Made by a program: the position numbers and the translations under genes. A DNA stretch of 64,000 nucleotides, taken from NCBI RefSeq assembly GCF_021458635.1, contig NZ_JAIRDQ010000003.1, forward strand, positions 186,001 to 250,000, given 5' to 3'. The notes beneath the pieces were generated by a model. That model made no database searches. It was given only the letters and a program-made list of their open reading frames with translations, and was not told the DNA's origin. This document shows, piece by piece, positions 36,465 to 45,946 of the stretch (positions are counted from its first letter, which is position 1; each line of letters opens with the position of its first letter). Source of the stretch: Bradyrhizobium monzae. GTDB lineage: Bacteria > Pseudomonadota > Alphaproteobacteria > Rhizobiales > Xanthobacteraceae.

Positions 36465-37790
36465 TCAATGCGTCACCCGCCAGATCGTGCCGCCCGCGTC
36501 CTCCGACACCAGCAACGCGCCATCCTTAGCCACCGCAATTCCCACCGGCCGTCCCCACACCTGCGTGTCGTTGACGACAAAGCCCGTGACGAAATCCTCG
36601 TACTCCCCGGTCGGCTTGCCGTCCTTCATCTTGATGCGGATCACCTTGTAGCCGGTGCGCTTCGAGCGGTTCCAGGAACCGTGCTCGGCGGCGAAGGCGT
36701 CGCCCCGGTATTCGGATGGAAACTGCGTGCCCTGGTAGAAGGTCATGCCGAGCGAGGCCGAATGCGGCTGCACCAGCACGTCGGGCACCGTTACCTTGTC
36801 CTTGAGGTCCGGACGCGCGCCGGCGTGACGCGGATCTTCGTTGTTGCCGATGTAGAACCACGGCCAGCCGTAGAAGCCGCCCTCCTTCACGCTGGTGACG
36901 TAGTCGGGCACGAGATCGTCGCCGAGACCGTCGCGCTCGTTGGTCGAGCACCAGGGCAGCCCGGTCTGCGGCTGGATCGCGAGGCCGACACAGTTGCGGA
37001 TGCCGGTGGCGTAGAGCTTGCGGTCCTTGCCTTGGGGGTCAAAGGAGAGCACCGCCGCACGCTCGGCCTCGTAGCCCCAGGACGCGCCAAGCGCTTGCGT
37101 GCGCGACCACGCCTCGAGCCCGCCGGGCGGGCTCCCCATGCCCTCGGCGACATTGCTGGCAGAGCCGACCGATACCAGCATCCGCTTGCCGTCCGGCGTG
37201 AACACGATATCGCGGGTGGTATGAGCGGATCCCACCGGCAAGCTCGCAACCACCGTCGCAGCCTTGGCGGATGCCTTGAGATCGCCGATCCGATAAGGGA
37301 AGCGAACGACGCTGCCTGTGTTGGCGACATAAACCCACTGCGGATTGTCGCCATTGGGGAAGAACGCGACGCCGAACGGACGGTTGAGCCCGCTGGCAAA
37401 GACCTCATTCGTCGCAACCTTACCACCATCACCCAGGCGCAGCACACGAATACGCCCCGGCCCGGTCTCCGCAACGAAAATGTCGCCATTCGGCGCGACG
37501 CGCAGCACGCGCGCATCAGACAGGCCGTCAGCCAAAAGCTCGATCTTGAACCCCGGCGCGACCTGCGGCATCGCCTCGCCGCGCGCCATCACGCGCGTGG
37601 GGTTGGAGACCGACGGCGATGCCCCGGGCTTCGGCAGGTCGTCCGGACGGATCAGCCTGACCACGCCGGGCTTGTCGGCCTGCCAGCTGCCATAGGCATC
37701 CTGGCCTTGCAGCACGGACTCGGCTTGCGCGCCGGCACAGGCGACCAACAGCCAAGCGGGCACCATCATGTGCGAAACACCAATTGTCAC
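36465..37790 (-). CDS. PQQ-type sugar (sorbosone) dehydrogenase
   Basis: Exported six-bladed propeller enzyme of the soluble glucose/sorbosone dehydrogenase family, 441 residues, expected to use PQQ and calcium. The GTG at 37790 is preceded by GAGGAAGACGAC and begins a signal peptide with cleavage after ACAGAQA. The in-frame ATG at 37868 adds a charged segment with a CTSCGH motif that would mask the signal. Family segments include LRVAPNGDIFVAETGPGRI, VFTPDGKRM and AEHGSWNRSKRTGYKV. It is divergent from the urate oxidase gene. Confidence 0.85.
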   Translation of the reverse strand: MTIGVSHMMVPAWLLVACAGAQAESVLQGQDAYGSWQADKPGVVRLIRPDDLPKPGASPSVSNPTRVMARGEAMPQVAPGFKIELLADGLSDARVLRVAPNGDIFVAETGPGRIRVLRLGDGGKVATNEVFASGLNRPFGVAFFPNGDNPQWVYVANTGSVVRFPYRIGDLKASAKAATVVASLPVGSAHTTRDIVFTPDGKRMLVSVGSASNVAEGMGSPPGGLEAWSRTQALGASWGYEAERAAVLSFDPQGKDRKLYATGIRNCVGLAIQPQTGLPWCSTNERDGLGDDLVPDYVTSVKEGGFYGWPWFYIGNNEDPRHAGARPDLKDKVTVPDVLVQPHSASLGMTFYQGTQFPSEYRGDAFAAEHGSWNRSKRTGYKVIRIKMKDGKPTGEYEDFVTGFVVNDTQVWGRPVGIAVAKDGALLVSEDAGGTIWRVTH

Positions 37791-37972
37791 GTCGTCTTCC
37801 TCCCGGACTTCTTCTGCCGAATCCCACGTCAGCTCATGCCCGCACGATGTGCATTTGGCATGACCCATCGTACTGGAAAACGGCGCGGATCGGTGCGACA
37901 GATTGTAAGGGCACGGCCGCCGGTTGCGGTCATCAAAGCCGCGGCATCGACGTCGCGATTGATGGAGTGATC

Positions 37973-39166
37973 ATGTGGGGATCGATCGTATCGGAGTGGG
38001 CAAGCCTGCTGCTGCGCTGGCTGCACGTGGTGGCCGCGATCGCCTGGATCGGCAGTTCGTTCTATTTCATCGCTCTCGACCTCAGCCTCAAACCCAGGAG
38101 CGATCTGCCTGATGGCGTGCAGGGCGAGGCCTGGCAGGTCCATGGCGGCGGCTTCTACCGGATCATGAAATATCTGGTGGCACCAGCCCAGATGCCGGAC
38201 GAGCTCACCTGGTTCAAATGGGAGGCCTATACCACCTGGCTGTCCGGCTTCGCACTGATGGTGGTGGTGTATTATCTCGACGCCGATTTGTTCCTGGTCG
38301 ACAAGTCGATCCTCGACCTCACGCCAATCCAGGCCGGGTTGTTCAGCTTTGGCAGCCTTGCGCTGGCGTGGTTGCTTTACGAGGGCGCCTGCCGCACCGG
38401 GCTCGCGCAGCGCGAGCTGCCCTTTGCCATCGGCGGCTATCTGTTCCTGGTCGTGCTGACCTATGCCTTCACCCATGTGCTGAGCGGCCGTGGCGCCTTC
38501 AATCAGATCGGCGCGCTCATCGGCACCATCATGGTGGCCAACGTCTTCGCGGTGATCATCCCGAACCAGAAGAAGATCGTCGCCAGCCTGATCGCGGGCC
38601 AGAAGCCCGATCCAAAGCTCGGCAAGACCAGCAAGGAGCGCTCGGTCCACAACAACTATCTGACCTTGCCGGTCGTCGTGCTGATGATCAGCAACCACTA
38701 TCCCCTGCTCTATGCCACCCGCTTCAACTGGATCATCGTTGCGATCGTGCTGGCGCTGGGGCCGGTGATCCGTCATTTCTTCAACGAGGGTCATGCCGGG
38801 CGCAAATCGCCGTGGTGGGTGTGGGGCGTCGCGGCGGCGGGCGCGATCACGATCCTCTTCCTGTCCGCAGCCGGCCCGCGCGACGTGAAGACGGGCGCGC
38901 TGTCGGCACAGCCGACACTCGCCAATGTCGAGGAGATCGTGATGTCCCGCTGCAGCATGTGCCACGCGGCCGAGCCGGTCTGGGCCGGCATCGTGACCGC
39001 GCCGAAGGGCATTCTGCTCGATGCGCCCGAGCATATCCATCGTAACATCCGCCTGATCGGGCGCGTGGCCGCATGGTCCAATGCCATGCCGCCGGGCAAC
39101 ATCACCGAAATGACCAGCGAGGAGCGCGCCATCCTCGCCGCCTATATCGGCGAGCAGGATCGCTGA
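37973..39166 (+). CDS. puuD: Urate hydroxylase PuuD-type membrane protein with cytochrome c domain
   Basis: Integral membrane urate oxidase of 397 residues with about eight helices (DUF989) and a C-terminal cytochrome c domain. The heme motif is SRCSMCHAAEPVW near residue 325, and MPPGNITEMT near 375 carries the likely axial methionine. In this family urate is oxidised to 5-hydroxyisourate with electrons passed to the fused cytochrome rather than to oxygen. The ATG at 37973 has TGGAG five bases upstream. Other purine genes are not adjacent. Confidence 0.9.
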   Translation: MWGSIVSEWASLLLRWLHVVAAIAWIGSSFYFIALDLSLKPRSDLPDGVQGEAWQVHGGGFYRIMKYLVAPAQMPDELTWFKWEAYTTWLSGFALMVVVYYLDADLFLVDKSILDLTPIQAGLFSFGSLALAWLLYEGACRTGLAQRELPFAIGGYLFLVVLTYAFTHVLSGRGAFNQIGALIGTIMVANVFAVIIPNQKKIVASLIAGQKPDPKLGKTSKERSVHNNYLTLPVVVLMISNHYPLLYATRFNWIIVAIVLALGPVIRHFFNEGHAGRKSPWWVWGVAAAGAITILFLSAAGPRDVKTGALSAQPTLANVEEIVMSRCSMCHAAEPVWAGIVTAPKGILLDAPEHIHRNIRLIGRVAAWSNAMPPGNITEMTSEERAILAAYIGEQDR

Positions 39167-39313
39167 GGGCATAACGCGGCGATGCCGCATTTGGCGGAAT
39201 GAAATTCCGCATCTTCTGCCGATTTGAAAATGACTTGATCGCCCATCCGGCGTAGACAGGACCCGCGGCCGCGGGCCGTCCAATGTCAGTTTGCAATTGC
39301 CGGGGAAATCACA

Positions 39314-40171
39314 GTGGCCCTCAAGAACATCATCGGTATCGACCACGCCGTGGTCATGGTGCGGGACCTCGACGGGGCCGCCGAAAACTACCGCCAGCTC
39401 GGTTTCACGCTGTCGCCGCGCGGCACCCACAGCGCGCACATGGGCACCGGCAACTACACCATCATGTTCGACCCGGACTATATGGAGCTGCTTGGCGTGC
39501 TGGTGCCGACCGAACACAACGCACCAGCGCGCGCCTTCGTCGAGCGGCACGGTGAAGGCATCGAGCGCGTCGCCTTCACCGCGGTCGATTCAACTGAAGG
39601 CGCCGAAGAAATCCGCGCGCGTGGCCTCACGCCGATCGGCCCGACCGATTTCGAGCGGCCGGTCACGCTGCCGAACGGCACGGTCTCAGCCGCCAAATTC
39701 CGGACCTTCATGTGGCCGACGGCCGAAGCCCCCGGCGGCGTGCGCATCTTCGCCTGCCAGCACAAGACCCGCGAGACGGTGTGGATCCCCGAACTGATGA
39801 CGCACGCCAATGCAGCGAAGCGGATCAGCGAGGTGCTGATCGCAACGCCCGAGCCCGCGAAGGACGCAGCCCATCTGGCGCGGCTGATCGATCGTGAGCC
39901 GAAGGCAGAGGTCGACGGCGCGGTGACGGTGACATCGGGCGGCGACCGCGCCGACTTCGCCTACCTGACGCTCGACCAGCTCGGCAAACGCTATCCCGGC
40001 GTGCCGCTCGCAGGCCTCTCCGAGCGCGGCGGTGCAGCGCTGGTGCTCGTCAGCGGCGATCTCGCAGCCACCGAGAAAGCGCTGAGTTCGGCGGCTGTCC
40101 GCAGCGGAGCCGCGATCGTCGTGCCTCCGGCCAAGGCCAACGGCACCCTGCTCGCCTTCATTGCCGGCTGA
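39314..40171 (+). CDS. VOC family (glyoxalase-like) protein
   Basis: Protein of 285 residues with a glyoxalase-like domain at the N-terminus (GIDHAVVMVRDLDGAAENYR). The GTG at 39314 has GGGGAAA upstream. H10 and later E residues could bind a metal, but the full ligand set is not clear. The second half is a degenerate repeat of the fold. It lies about 150 bases after the urate oxidase gene; no defined function. Confidence 0.75.
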   Translation: MALKNIIGIDHAVVMVRDLDGAAENYRQLGFTLSPRGTHSAHMGTGNYTIMFDPDYMELLGVLVPTEHNAPARAFVERHGEGIERVAFTAVDSTEGAEEIRARGLTPIGPTDFERPVTLPNGTVSAAKFRTFMWPTAEAPGGVRIFACQHKTRETVWIPELMTHANAAKRISEVLIATPEPAKDAAHLARLIDREPKAEVDGAVTVTSGGDRADFAYLTLDQLGKRYPGVPLAGLSERGGAALVLVSGDLAATEKALSSAAVRSGAAIVVPPAKANGTLLAFIAG

Positions 40172-40249
40172 TTTGAACTAATTCTTTAACGCGCGTTTAC
40201 CGGCGGCTCTAGGATTCCCCGATAGTCCAAGCCGCCCGGGGCCACGCGC

Positions 40250-40525
40250 ATGTTCAAAGAGGGATCGCCGATCGCTTACGACGCGCCGGCCGAGTTGAAG
40301 AAATGGCCGTCACTGAAAGGCGAGAGGCAGAAGGACCGAGGTCCGCCCTATCTCGTCTACAACGGCACGCTGGCCGATTGCGTCCGTGAGCTGATGGACA
40401 AGCCGATCAAGGGCATCTCGCTCTATGACATCATGACGAGGCCGCAGCCGGCCTTCGAGCAGACCGTGCTGTCGCCCGGCGATGCCGCCGAGATCGCGAT
40501 GCGCAAGGATTTTCCCAAGGGCTGA
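40250..40525 (+). CDS. Conserved hypothetical protein
   Basis: Soluble protein of 91 residues, without signal or membrane segment. PPYLVYNGTLADCVRELM and TRPQPAFEQTVLS look conserved and well ordered, and coding statistics fit a real gene. No family recognised. Confidence 0.6.
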   Translation: MFKEGSPIAYDAPAELKKWPSLKGERQKDRGPPYLVYNGTLADCVRELMDKPIKGISLYDIMTRPQPAFEQTVLSPGDAAEIAMRKDFPKG

Positions 40526-40847
40526 TTGCCCCGCCGCTGCACCTGCCGCAAAATATCGAAAACAACCCCATGCACAGTAGCCGCCTCCCGCCAGCACAGG
40601 GACTTGCGCGACTGCGCCTACGGAATCACCGAAATTGCGTTTGACACGTCGGGCAAAACAGGAGCACGATGGCATCATCGCGATATCAGCCCGTGTTCAA
40701 GCCCCCGCCCGGTCATGGGCGCGCTCGATACCTGGCCGCGCGAAACCTCCTCATCGACATCTGAAAATCTCAGCCGCCGCTTGGCAGGCGCGCGATCGGC
40801 TGCGCTCGCAGCCGGCCCTCGTGCCTGCGCCGGCAAAGGACACATCC
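40526..40847 (+). other. Gap of 320 bases with a possible 31-codon ORF
   Basis: No standard gene is seen. At 40669-40764 an ATG with an ideal AGGAG ribosome site (five-base spacing) opens a 31-codon frame rich in Arg, Pro and Tyr (MASSRYQPVFKPPPG at its start), ending in TGA. TTGACA at 40641-40646 could be a -35 box, but a matching -10 is missing. The rest holds nothing I can name. Confidence 0.35.
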
Positions 40848-41444
40848 ATGACGACATTACCGACACCCGGCGAATTGACGCCCATCGCGGCCAACGATCG
40901 CGCGGCGATGATCGCAAGCCCGAAGGTGAAACTCCGCCGCAGGCGCGTTGTGATCGACCATCCCGATCCACGCGCCGGCGAACGGCTGCTGGCCGAGGCG
41001 CTCGGCGCCGTCGACCGCGACGCACTGCATGGCTTGTTGAGCCAGCTGGTGAAAGCCAGCGTCGTTGCGCGGAAGCCCGACCAGGGCAATCTCTCCTTCA
41101 TGGTCTCGATGCTGAAGAGCATCACGCCGAAGGATTCTCTCGAGGCCATGCTGGCGGCGCAGATGGTGAGCATTCACGTCGCGTCGATGCGCTGCGCCTG
41201 CCGCCTCGCCTGCACCGACGACGTGCCGCAGCAGGAGAGCCTCACGCGCGCGTTGACCCGGCTGGCCCGCACCTACTCCGCCCAGATGGAGGCCCTGCGC
41301 CGTCACCGCAGCGACGGCGCGTGTGCGATCACGGTGCAAAACTTGTCGGTGCAGGACGGCGGCAAGGCCGTCGTCGGCCATTTCACACAGCACGCGAACC
41401 TGATCGCTGCACAACCGGACCTGGTGGGGGCCGCCACCGCATGA
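40848..41444 (+). CDS. Hypothetical protein
   Basis: Protein of 198 residues, alanine- and arginine-rich, predicted helical. The ATG at 40848 has AAGGA seven bases upstream; the same frame is open from 40635, but that part looks non-coding. MRCACRLACTDD near residue 107 gives a cysteine cluster. It is coupled by ATGA overlap to the HGG-motif gene, so the two act together. No family recognised. Confidence 0.6.
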   Translation: MTTLPTPGELTPIAANDRAAMIASPKVKLRRRRVVIDHPDPRAGERLLAEALGAVDRDALHGLLSQLVKASVVARKPDQGNLSFMVSMLKSITPKDSLEAMLAAQMVSIHVASMRCACRLACTDDVPQQESLTRALTRLARTYSAQMEALRRHRSDGACAITVQNLSVQDGGKAVVGHFTQHANLIAAQPDLVGAATA

Positions 41445-41704
41445 GCCACACCCGCAACACCGGCCCGATGCTGACGAGCCCGCGTTGCGGCGCGCAAACG
41501 CGAAATGGCGAGACGTGCCGCGCGCCGGCACTGCGCGGCAAGGCGCGCTGCCGCATGCACGGCGGCGCATGGGGATCGGGGGCACCATTTGGAAACGGCA
41601 ATGCGGTCAAGCACGGCTTCTTCACGCGTGAGGCGGTCGACGAACGAAAGTTTGTTCGTACTGTGCTGACGGAAGCAGAGAAATTGTTACGCAAGCTGAG
41701 CTGA
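41441..41704 (+). CDS. Small HGG-motif protein
   Basis: Protein of 87 residues with two cysteine pairs (RCGAQTRNGETCRAP and CRMHGG) and the signature HGGAWGSGAPFGNGNAVKHG. This pattern is widespread in alphaproteobacteria, often near phage-like genes, and its function is unknown to me. It starts inside the stop of the preceding gene. Confidence 0.65.
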   Translation: MSHTRNTGPMLTSPRCGAQTRNGETCRAPALRGKARCRMHGGAWGSGAPFGNGNAVKHGFFTREAVDERKFVRTVLTEAEKLLRKLS

Positions 41705-41810
41705 CCAAAGAACTCCGGCAACCCCTCGCGAGAACGGAACCCAGCGCACCCTACCGGGAACGGATTCCGCTCCTTCGCACTTAACAAATGACGGGAAATG
41801 AGGTGGCGCC

Positions 41811-42167
41811 ATGGGCCAGTCGAAACCACATCGTCCGATCGCGATCGTCGTCGAGGATGACGACATTCAGCGCGAGATGCTCGCGTTGCTACTCAAAGAG
41901 CGCAATTTTGAAGTGCTGCAGTGTGAAGATGCAGAGACCGCGGCTCTGGCGCTCAAGGCAAAACACCCGACCCTGATGGTCACCGACTTCAATCTGGCCG
42001 GAAAGATGGACGGCGTCGATCTGGCTCACTTCGCCCGGCAGCAAAATGCCGATGTGCGGATCATCGTGATTTCGGGCCGCCCGTTACCCCGGCCCCTGCC
42101 GCCTGGCGCAAAGTTCCTCACCAAGCCGGTTTACCCGACGGCGCTGCTGGCGGAAGCGGCGCGATAA
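41811..42167 (+). CDS. Single-domain response regulator
   Basis: Receiver-only protein of 118 residues. Acidic residues in VVEDDD (positions 14-18), the phosphoacceptor D59 in LMVTDFNL, a serine in VISGR near 89 and the lysine in FLTKP near 105 give a complete phosphorylation site. No output domain and no adjacent histidine kinase, so it probably relays phosphate in a multistep pathway or binds a partner. Confidence 0.9.
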   Translation: MGQSKPHRPIAIVVEDDDIQREMLALLLKERNFEVLQCEDAETAALALKAKHPTLMVTDFNLAGKMDGVDLAHFARQQNADVRIIVISGRPLPRPLPPGAKFLTKPVYPTALLAEAAR

Positions 42168-42194
42168 CGCCAACGGCTTCTTCGCGTGAGCTGC

Positions 42195-43166
42195 CTAGCT
42201 GTGCAGTTGCGAATTGAGGCCGTCCCAATTCGGTGTTCGTCTGGTTGCTTCGAGAGCGCCGCTTTGGGAATTGCGGCGAAAGAGAAGGCCCTTCTGGCCC
42301 GAGAGTTCTTTGGCTTTCATGACTCGGCCATCTTCCAAAAGGATGCGCGCGCCTGCCGTGACGTAACAGCCGGCTTCGACGATACAATCGTCACCCAATG
42401 AAATGCCGATACCAGCGTTGGCTCCAATCAGGCAGCGCTCACCAACCGTGATCCTCTCTTTCCCTCCTCCGGACAGAGTGCCCATGATCGACGCCCCGCC
42501 ACCAACGTCGCTGCCGCTTCCCACAACCACACCGCCGCTTATCCGGCCTTCGACCATGCAAGGACCGAGCGTACCTGCATTGAAATTGCAAAAGCCTTCA
42601 TGCATGACAGTCGTGCCCGGAGCCAGGTAGGCTCCGAGCCTGACGCGATCCGCATCCGCAATTCTCACATCCGCGGGCGTCACATAGTCGGTCATGCGCG
42701 GAAACTTGTCCACGCCTGTCACCTCGAACCCGATGGCACGCTTTCGCGCGAGGATTCGTGCTTCCGGTACACGAGAGGATTCGCAGGGACCAAGGGTCGT
42801 CCAGGCAACGTTGGGTAACAGACCGAAAATGCCGTCAAGGTTCAGGCAATTCGGCTGAACGAGCCGGTGGCTCAGGAGATGGAGTCGAAGATATGCGTCG
42901 TGCACATCAGTTGGCGCAGATGCAAGGGAGTCGATGTCCGTACGGATTGCAACGATATCGACATTGCGGACGTCGTCGTGTCGCGCATATCCGTCTGCCG
43001 AATAACCCAACGAACTGACGATCTCGTCCTTCGCCAGCCGTGCCGTTGCCGCCTTGCCGGCCTCCTCAACCAGGCGCAGCTGAAGGAACCAGGAATCCAG
43101 CACGCGACCATCAGCGGCAATCGTCGCAAATCCCTCGCCTCTCGCGCCCCTCAGCTCCATCGCCAT
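42195..43166 (-). CDS. dapD: Tetrahydrodipicolinate N-succinyltransferase, actinobacterial-type DapD
   Basis: Left-handed beta-helix acyltransferase of 323 residues that succinylates tetrahydrodipicolinate in lysine and diaminopimelate synthesis. Segments YLRLHLLSHRLVQP, GVDKFPRM, GTTVMHEGFCNFNAGTLG and LSGGGKERITVGERCLIGAN closely match the Mycobacterium tuberculosis DapD as I remember it, and not the roughly 280-residue alphaproteobacterial DapD. No other lysine gene is adjacent. The upstream 280 bases look less GC-rich than the rest. Transfer is likely; whether it adds to or replaces a native copy is unknown. Confidence 0.85.
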   Translation of the reverse strand: MAMELRGARGEGFATIAADGRVLDSWFLQLRLVEEAGKAATARLAKDEIVSSLGYSADGYARHDDVRNVDIVAIRTDIDSLASAPTDVHDAYLRLHLLSHRLVQPNCLNLDGIFGLLPNVAWTTLGPCESSRVPEARILARKRAIGFEVTGVDKFPRMTDYVTPADVRIADADRVRLGAYLAPGTTVMHEGFCNFNAGTLGPCMVEGRISGGVVVGSGSDVGGGASIMGTLSGGGKERITVGERCLIGANAGIGISLGDDCIVEAGCYVTAGARILLEDGRVMKAKELSGQKGLLFRRNSQSGALEATRRTPNWDGLNSQLHS

Positions 43167-43448
43167 TTGAGTTTCTCACACTACGATCCTACAGGTCGTG
43201 CATACGCGAATTCTCCTGGAAATGGCAACTTCCGCGCGCGCAAACGTGTCCGCGTTGGATCATTTTCGACGGTTTCAGCGGAATGTAGCTCTCGTAGAGC
43301 ACGCCGAGAACGCAACGTTCGGCCTGCCTTCAGACGAGGGGTGAGCCCGAAAGACAGGAATATAAGGTACCGGATCCGCTCTCCCGCCATTGGCACGCCC
43401 TCCCCAATCCTGTACCCCACCCAAAACCCTTGCCGGGACGGGACGCTG

Positions 43449-44696
43449 ATGACTGCGGTTGCCAATGATGAAGCGGGATATGGCACCCGCGCGCTGATCT
43501 TTGCGCTGGTGGCGCTCGCCTGCGGGCACATGCTGTCGACATTGCTGCGCACGATCCCTGCGCTCAGCCTCGATCTAATGGCGGCGGATTTCCACGTGCA
43601 GCCGCAGGCGCTGGCGAGCCTCACCTCGGTCTACCATTTTGCCTTTGCAGCGTCGCAGATCCCGGTCGGCGCGGCGATGGATCGCTTTGGCGTCCGGCCG
43701 GTGTCGCTCAGCCTGCTTGCGGGCACCGTGATCGGCGCAATCGCGTCGGGCTTTGCGACGGGCCCTGAGAGTTTCGCCTTCGGGCAATTGCTGTTGGGCA
43801 TCGCGACCTCGGGCATGCTGATGTGCCCGATGACGCTCGCAGCCAAGCAATTGTCGGCGGCGCGCTTCGGGCTGTGGTCGGGCGCAATCCTCTCGATCGG
43901 CAATATCGGCATGCTGTTGTCGTCGAGCCCGCTCGCCTTCGTGGTCGATCAATATGGCTGGCGCACCGGGTTCTGGATCGCCGCAGCCGGCGGCGTCGTG
44001 GTGGCGCTCGCCGTGTTCGCGCTGGTGCCGAACCAGCCGGCCGAGCACAAGGACGATTCCTCGCCGCTGTCGCAGATGATTGAGGTGCTGAGACTCGGCC
44101 TGTCGCGGCCGCTGCGCGGGCTGATCGCGTTGGCGATGGTGTCGCTCGCGACCTCGCTGGTGCTGCGCGGGCTGTGGGGCGGGCCTTGGCTGATGGAGGT
44201 CAAGGGCCTGTCGCGGGTCGAAGCCGGCAACCAGCTCGGCGCCTACACGCTGGCGATGATCGCAGGCCCGCTGTGCATCGGCATGATCGACCGCAGGATC
44301 GGCCGCCGCCGCGAACTCGTCGCCGGCACGCACACGATCGCCGCGCTGCTGGTGGTGCTGATGGCGCTCGGTGCGCCGCATTATGCGGTTGCATGGCTGT
44401 TCGGCGTGGAGGTCATGCCGCCGCAATATGATCTCGTGTTGTTCGTGCTCATTGGGCTGGCCACCTCCGCCCAGCCGCTGCTGTTCGGCATGTGCCGGCA
44501 GCTGGTCGACGCGCAGACCGCGGGCAAAGCGCTCGCGGCCGTGAACCTCGCCTTCTTCCTCGGTACCGCCCTGATGCAGTCGATCACCGGCGCGGTGGCT
44601 GCGTTCGCGGGGCTGCCGGCGGTGCTGCTGTTCATGGCGGCGGCGCTGCTCGTGGGGGTGATGATCTTTTTGACTTACACGTCGACGAATTCGTAG
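43449..44696 (+). CDS. MFS transporter
   Basis: Major facilitator carrier of 415 residues with 12 helices. AAMDRFGVRPV is the loop 2-3 motif, and a basic loop IDRRIGRRRE sits between helices 8 and 9. The ATG at 43449 is chosen as the first one fitting the family N-terminus; the frame is open back to 42867 across the gene on the other strand. Substrate unknown. The M20 gene follows at 35 bases. Confidence 0.85.
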   Translation: MTAVANDEAGYGTRALIFALVALACGHMLSTLLRTIPALSLDLMAADFHVQPQALASLTSVYHFAFAASQIPVGAAMDRFGVRPVSLSLLAGTVIGAIASGFATGPESFAFGQLLLGIATSGMLMCPMTLAAKQLSAARFGLWSGAILSIGNIGMLLSSSPLAFVVDQYGWRTGFWIAAAGGVVVALAVFALVPNQPAEHKDDSSPLSQMIEVLRLGLSRPLRGLIALAMVSLATSLVLRGLWGGPWLMEVKGLSRVEAGNQLGAYTLAMIAGPLCIGMIDRRIGRRRELVAGTHTIAALLVVLMALGAPHYAVAWLFGVEVMPPQYDLVLFVLIGLATSAQPLLFGMCRQLVDAQTAGKALAAVNLAFFLGTALMQSITGAVAAFAGLPAVLLFMAAALLVGVMIFLTYTSTNS

Positions 44697-44730
44697 GATG
44701 GGTGGTTCGAGCATCAAAGGAATTCAGTTC

Positions 44731-45936
44731 ATGTCTGTCGACACCAAGGCCGCCACCGATCGCCTCATGCGCTTCCTCGCCGTAGAAGGCGTCACGGGAC
44801 AGGAGGCGGCGATCGGACGTGAGCTCACCGCCGCGCTGAAGGAAAGCGGCGTGCCGGCCAAGGCGATCCGGCTCGACGACGCCAACACCCGCATTCCCGT
44901 GCCGACCGAGACCGGCAACCTCATCGTCGACCTGCCCGGCCGCGGCACGCTGCACAACCAGCCGCGCATCATGTTCATGACCCACATGGACACTGTGCCG
45001 CTCTGCGCCGGCGCCAAGCCGAAGAAATCCGGCCGCAGAATCGTCAACTCCGCCAAGACCGCGCTCGGCGGCGATAATCGCTGCGGCTGCGGCGTGCTGG
45101 TGACGCTGGCAGCCGAGCTCGAAAAGCAGAAGCTCGACCATCCGCCGATCACGCTGCTGTTCTGCGTGCGCGAGGAGAGCGGGCTTTACGGCGCACGCCA
45201 CGTCAAGCTGGACGAGCTGGGATCACCGGTGATGGCGTTCAACTATGACGGCGGCTCGGCGTCCAACGTCGTGATCGGCGCGGTCGGCGCTGATCGCTGG
45301 ACCGTCGAGATCATGGGCCGCGCCTCGCATGCCGGCGTCGCGCCGGAGCGCGGCATCTCCTCGACGATGATCATGGCGCTGGCGCTTGCCGACGTGAAGG
45401 CCGGCGGCTGGTTCGGCAAGGTGGTGAAGGGCAAGGGCGCGAGCGCGCGGCAGGGCACCAGCAATGTCGGCCCCGTCACCGGCGGCGACGGCCGCCCCGC
45501 GGGCGACGCCACCAATGTCGTCACCGACTACGTCCATGTGCGCGGTGAGAGCCGCAGCCATGACGGAAAATTCTTCAAGGAGATCACAAAAGCCTACAAG
45601 GCCGCGTTCGAGAAGGCGGCCAAGAAGGTGACGAACGCGCAGGGCAAGTCCGGCAAGGTCAAGTTCAAGGCCGAGACCGACTATTATCCGTTCCGCATGA
45701 AGGACAGCCAGCCCGTCATCAAGCGCGCGGTCGAGGCGGTGTCCGCGGTCGGCGGCACCCCGAACGTCCGCACCGCCAATGGCGGCCTCGACGCCAACTG
45801 GATGGTGCGCCACGGCGTTCCCACCGTGACGTTCGGCGCGGGGCAGAACGAGGCGCACACAATCGACGAGTGGATCAATCTCGACGAATACGATCGCGCC
45901 TGCGCGCTGGCCGTGCAGCTCGCGACGATGCGCTGA
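44731..45936 (+). CDS. M20 family metallopeptidase, tripeptidase T-like
   Basis: Di-zinc aminopeptidase of 401 residues. FMTHMDTVP gives the first metal histidine and aspartate, GGDNRCGCGV corresponds to the bridging GxDDKxG region, REESGLYGA holds the catalytic glutamate, and FNYDGG precedes the dimerisation domain; EAHTIDEW near the end supplies the last histidine. The double cysteine in the second motif is unusual. The ATG at 44731 has AAGGA upstream. It may degrade peptides taken up by the preceding MFS carrier. Confidence 0.87.
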   Translation: MSVDTKAATDRLMRFLAVEGVTGQEAAIGRELTAALKESGVPAKAIRLDDANTRIPVPTETGNLIVDLPGRGTLHNQPRIMFMTHMDTVPLCAGAKPKKSGRRIVNSAKTALGGDNRCGCGVLVTLAAELEKQKLDHPPITLLFCVREESGLYGARHVKLDELGSPVMAFNYDGGSASNVVIGAVGADRWTVEIMGRASHAGVAPERGISSTMIMALALADVKAGGWFGKVVKGKGASARQGTSNVGPVTGGDGRPAGDATNVVTDYVHVRGESRSHDGKFFKEITKAYKAAFEKAAKKVTNAQGKSGKVKFKAETDYYPFRMKDSQPVIKRAVEAVSAVGGTPNVRTANGGLDANWMVRHGVPTVTFGAGQNEAHTIDEWINLDEYDRACALAVQLATMR

Positions 45937-45946
45937 GGCGCCTTGC

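Noticed and set aside
37791..37868. N-terminal extension of the sugar dehydrogenase with a CTSCGH zinc-ribbon-like motif
   Set aside because: It would bury the export signal, has only one cysteine pair, and GTG at 37790 has a good ribosome site and a clean signal peptide.
40526..41704. Continuous 392-codon frame across the gap and into the HGG gene
   Set aside because: The part before 41441 is shadow sequence of the gene at 40848 in another frame, and the ATG at 41441 is coupled to that gene by overlap.
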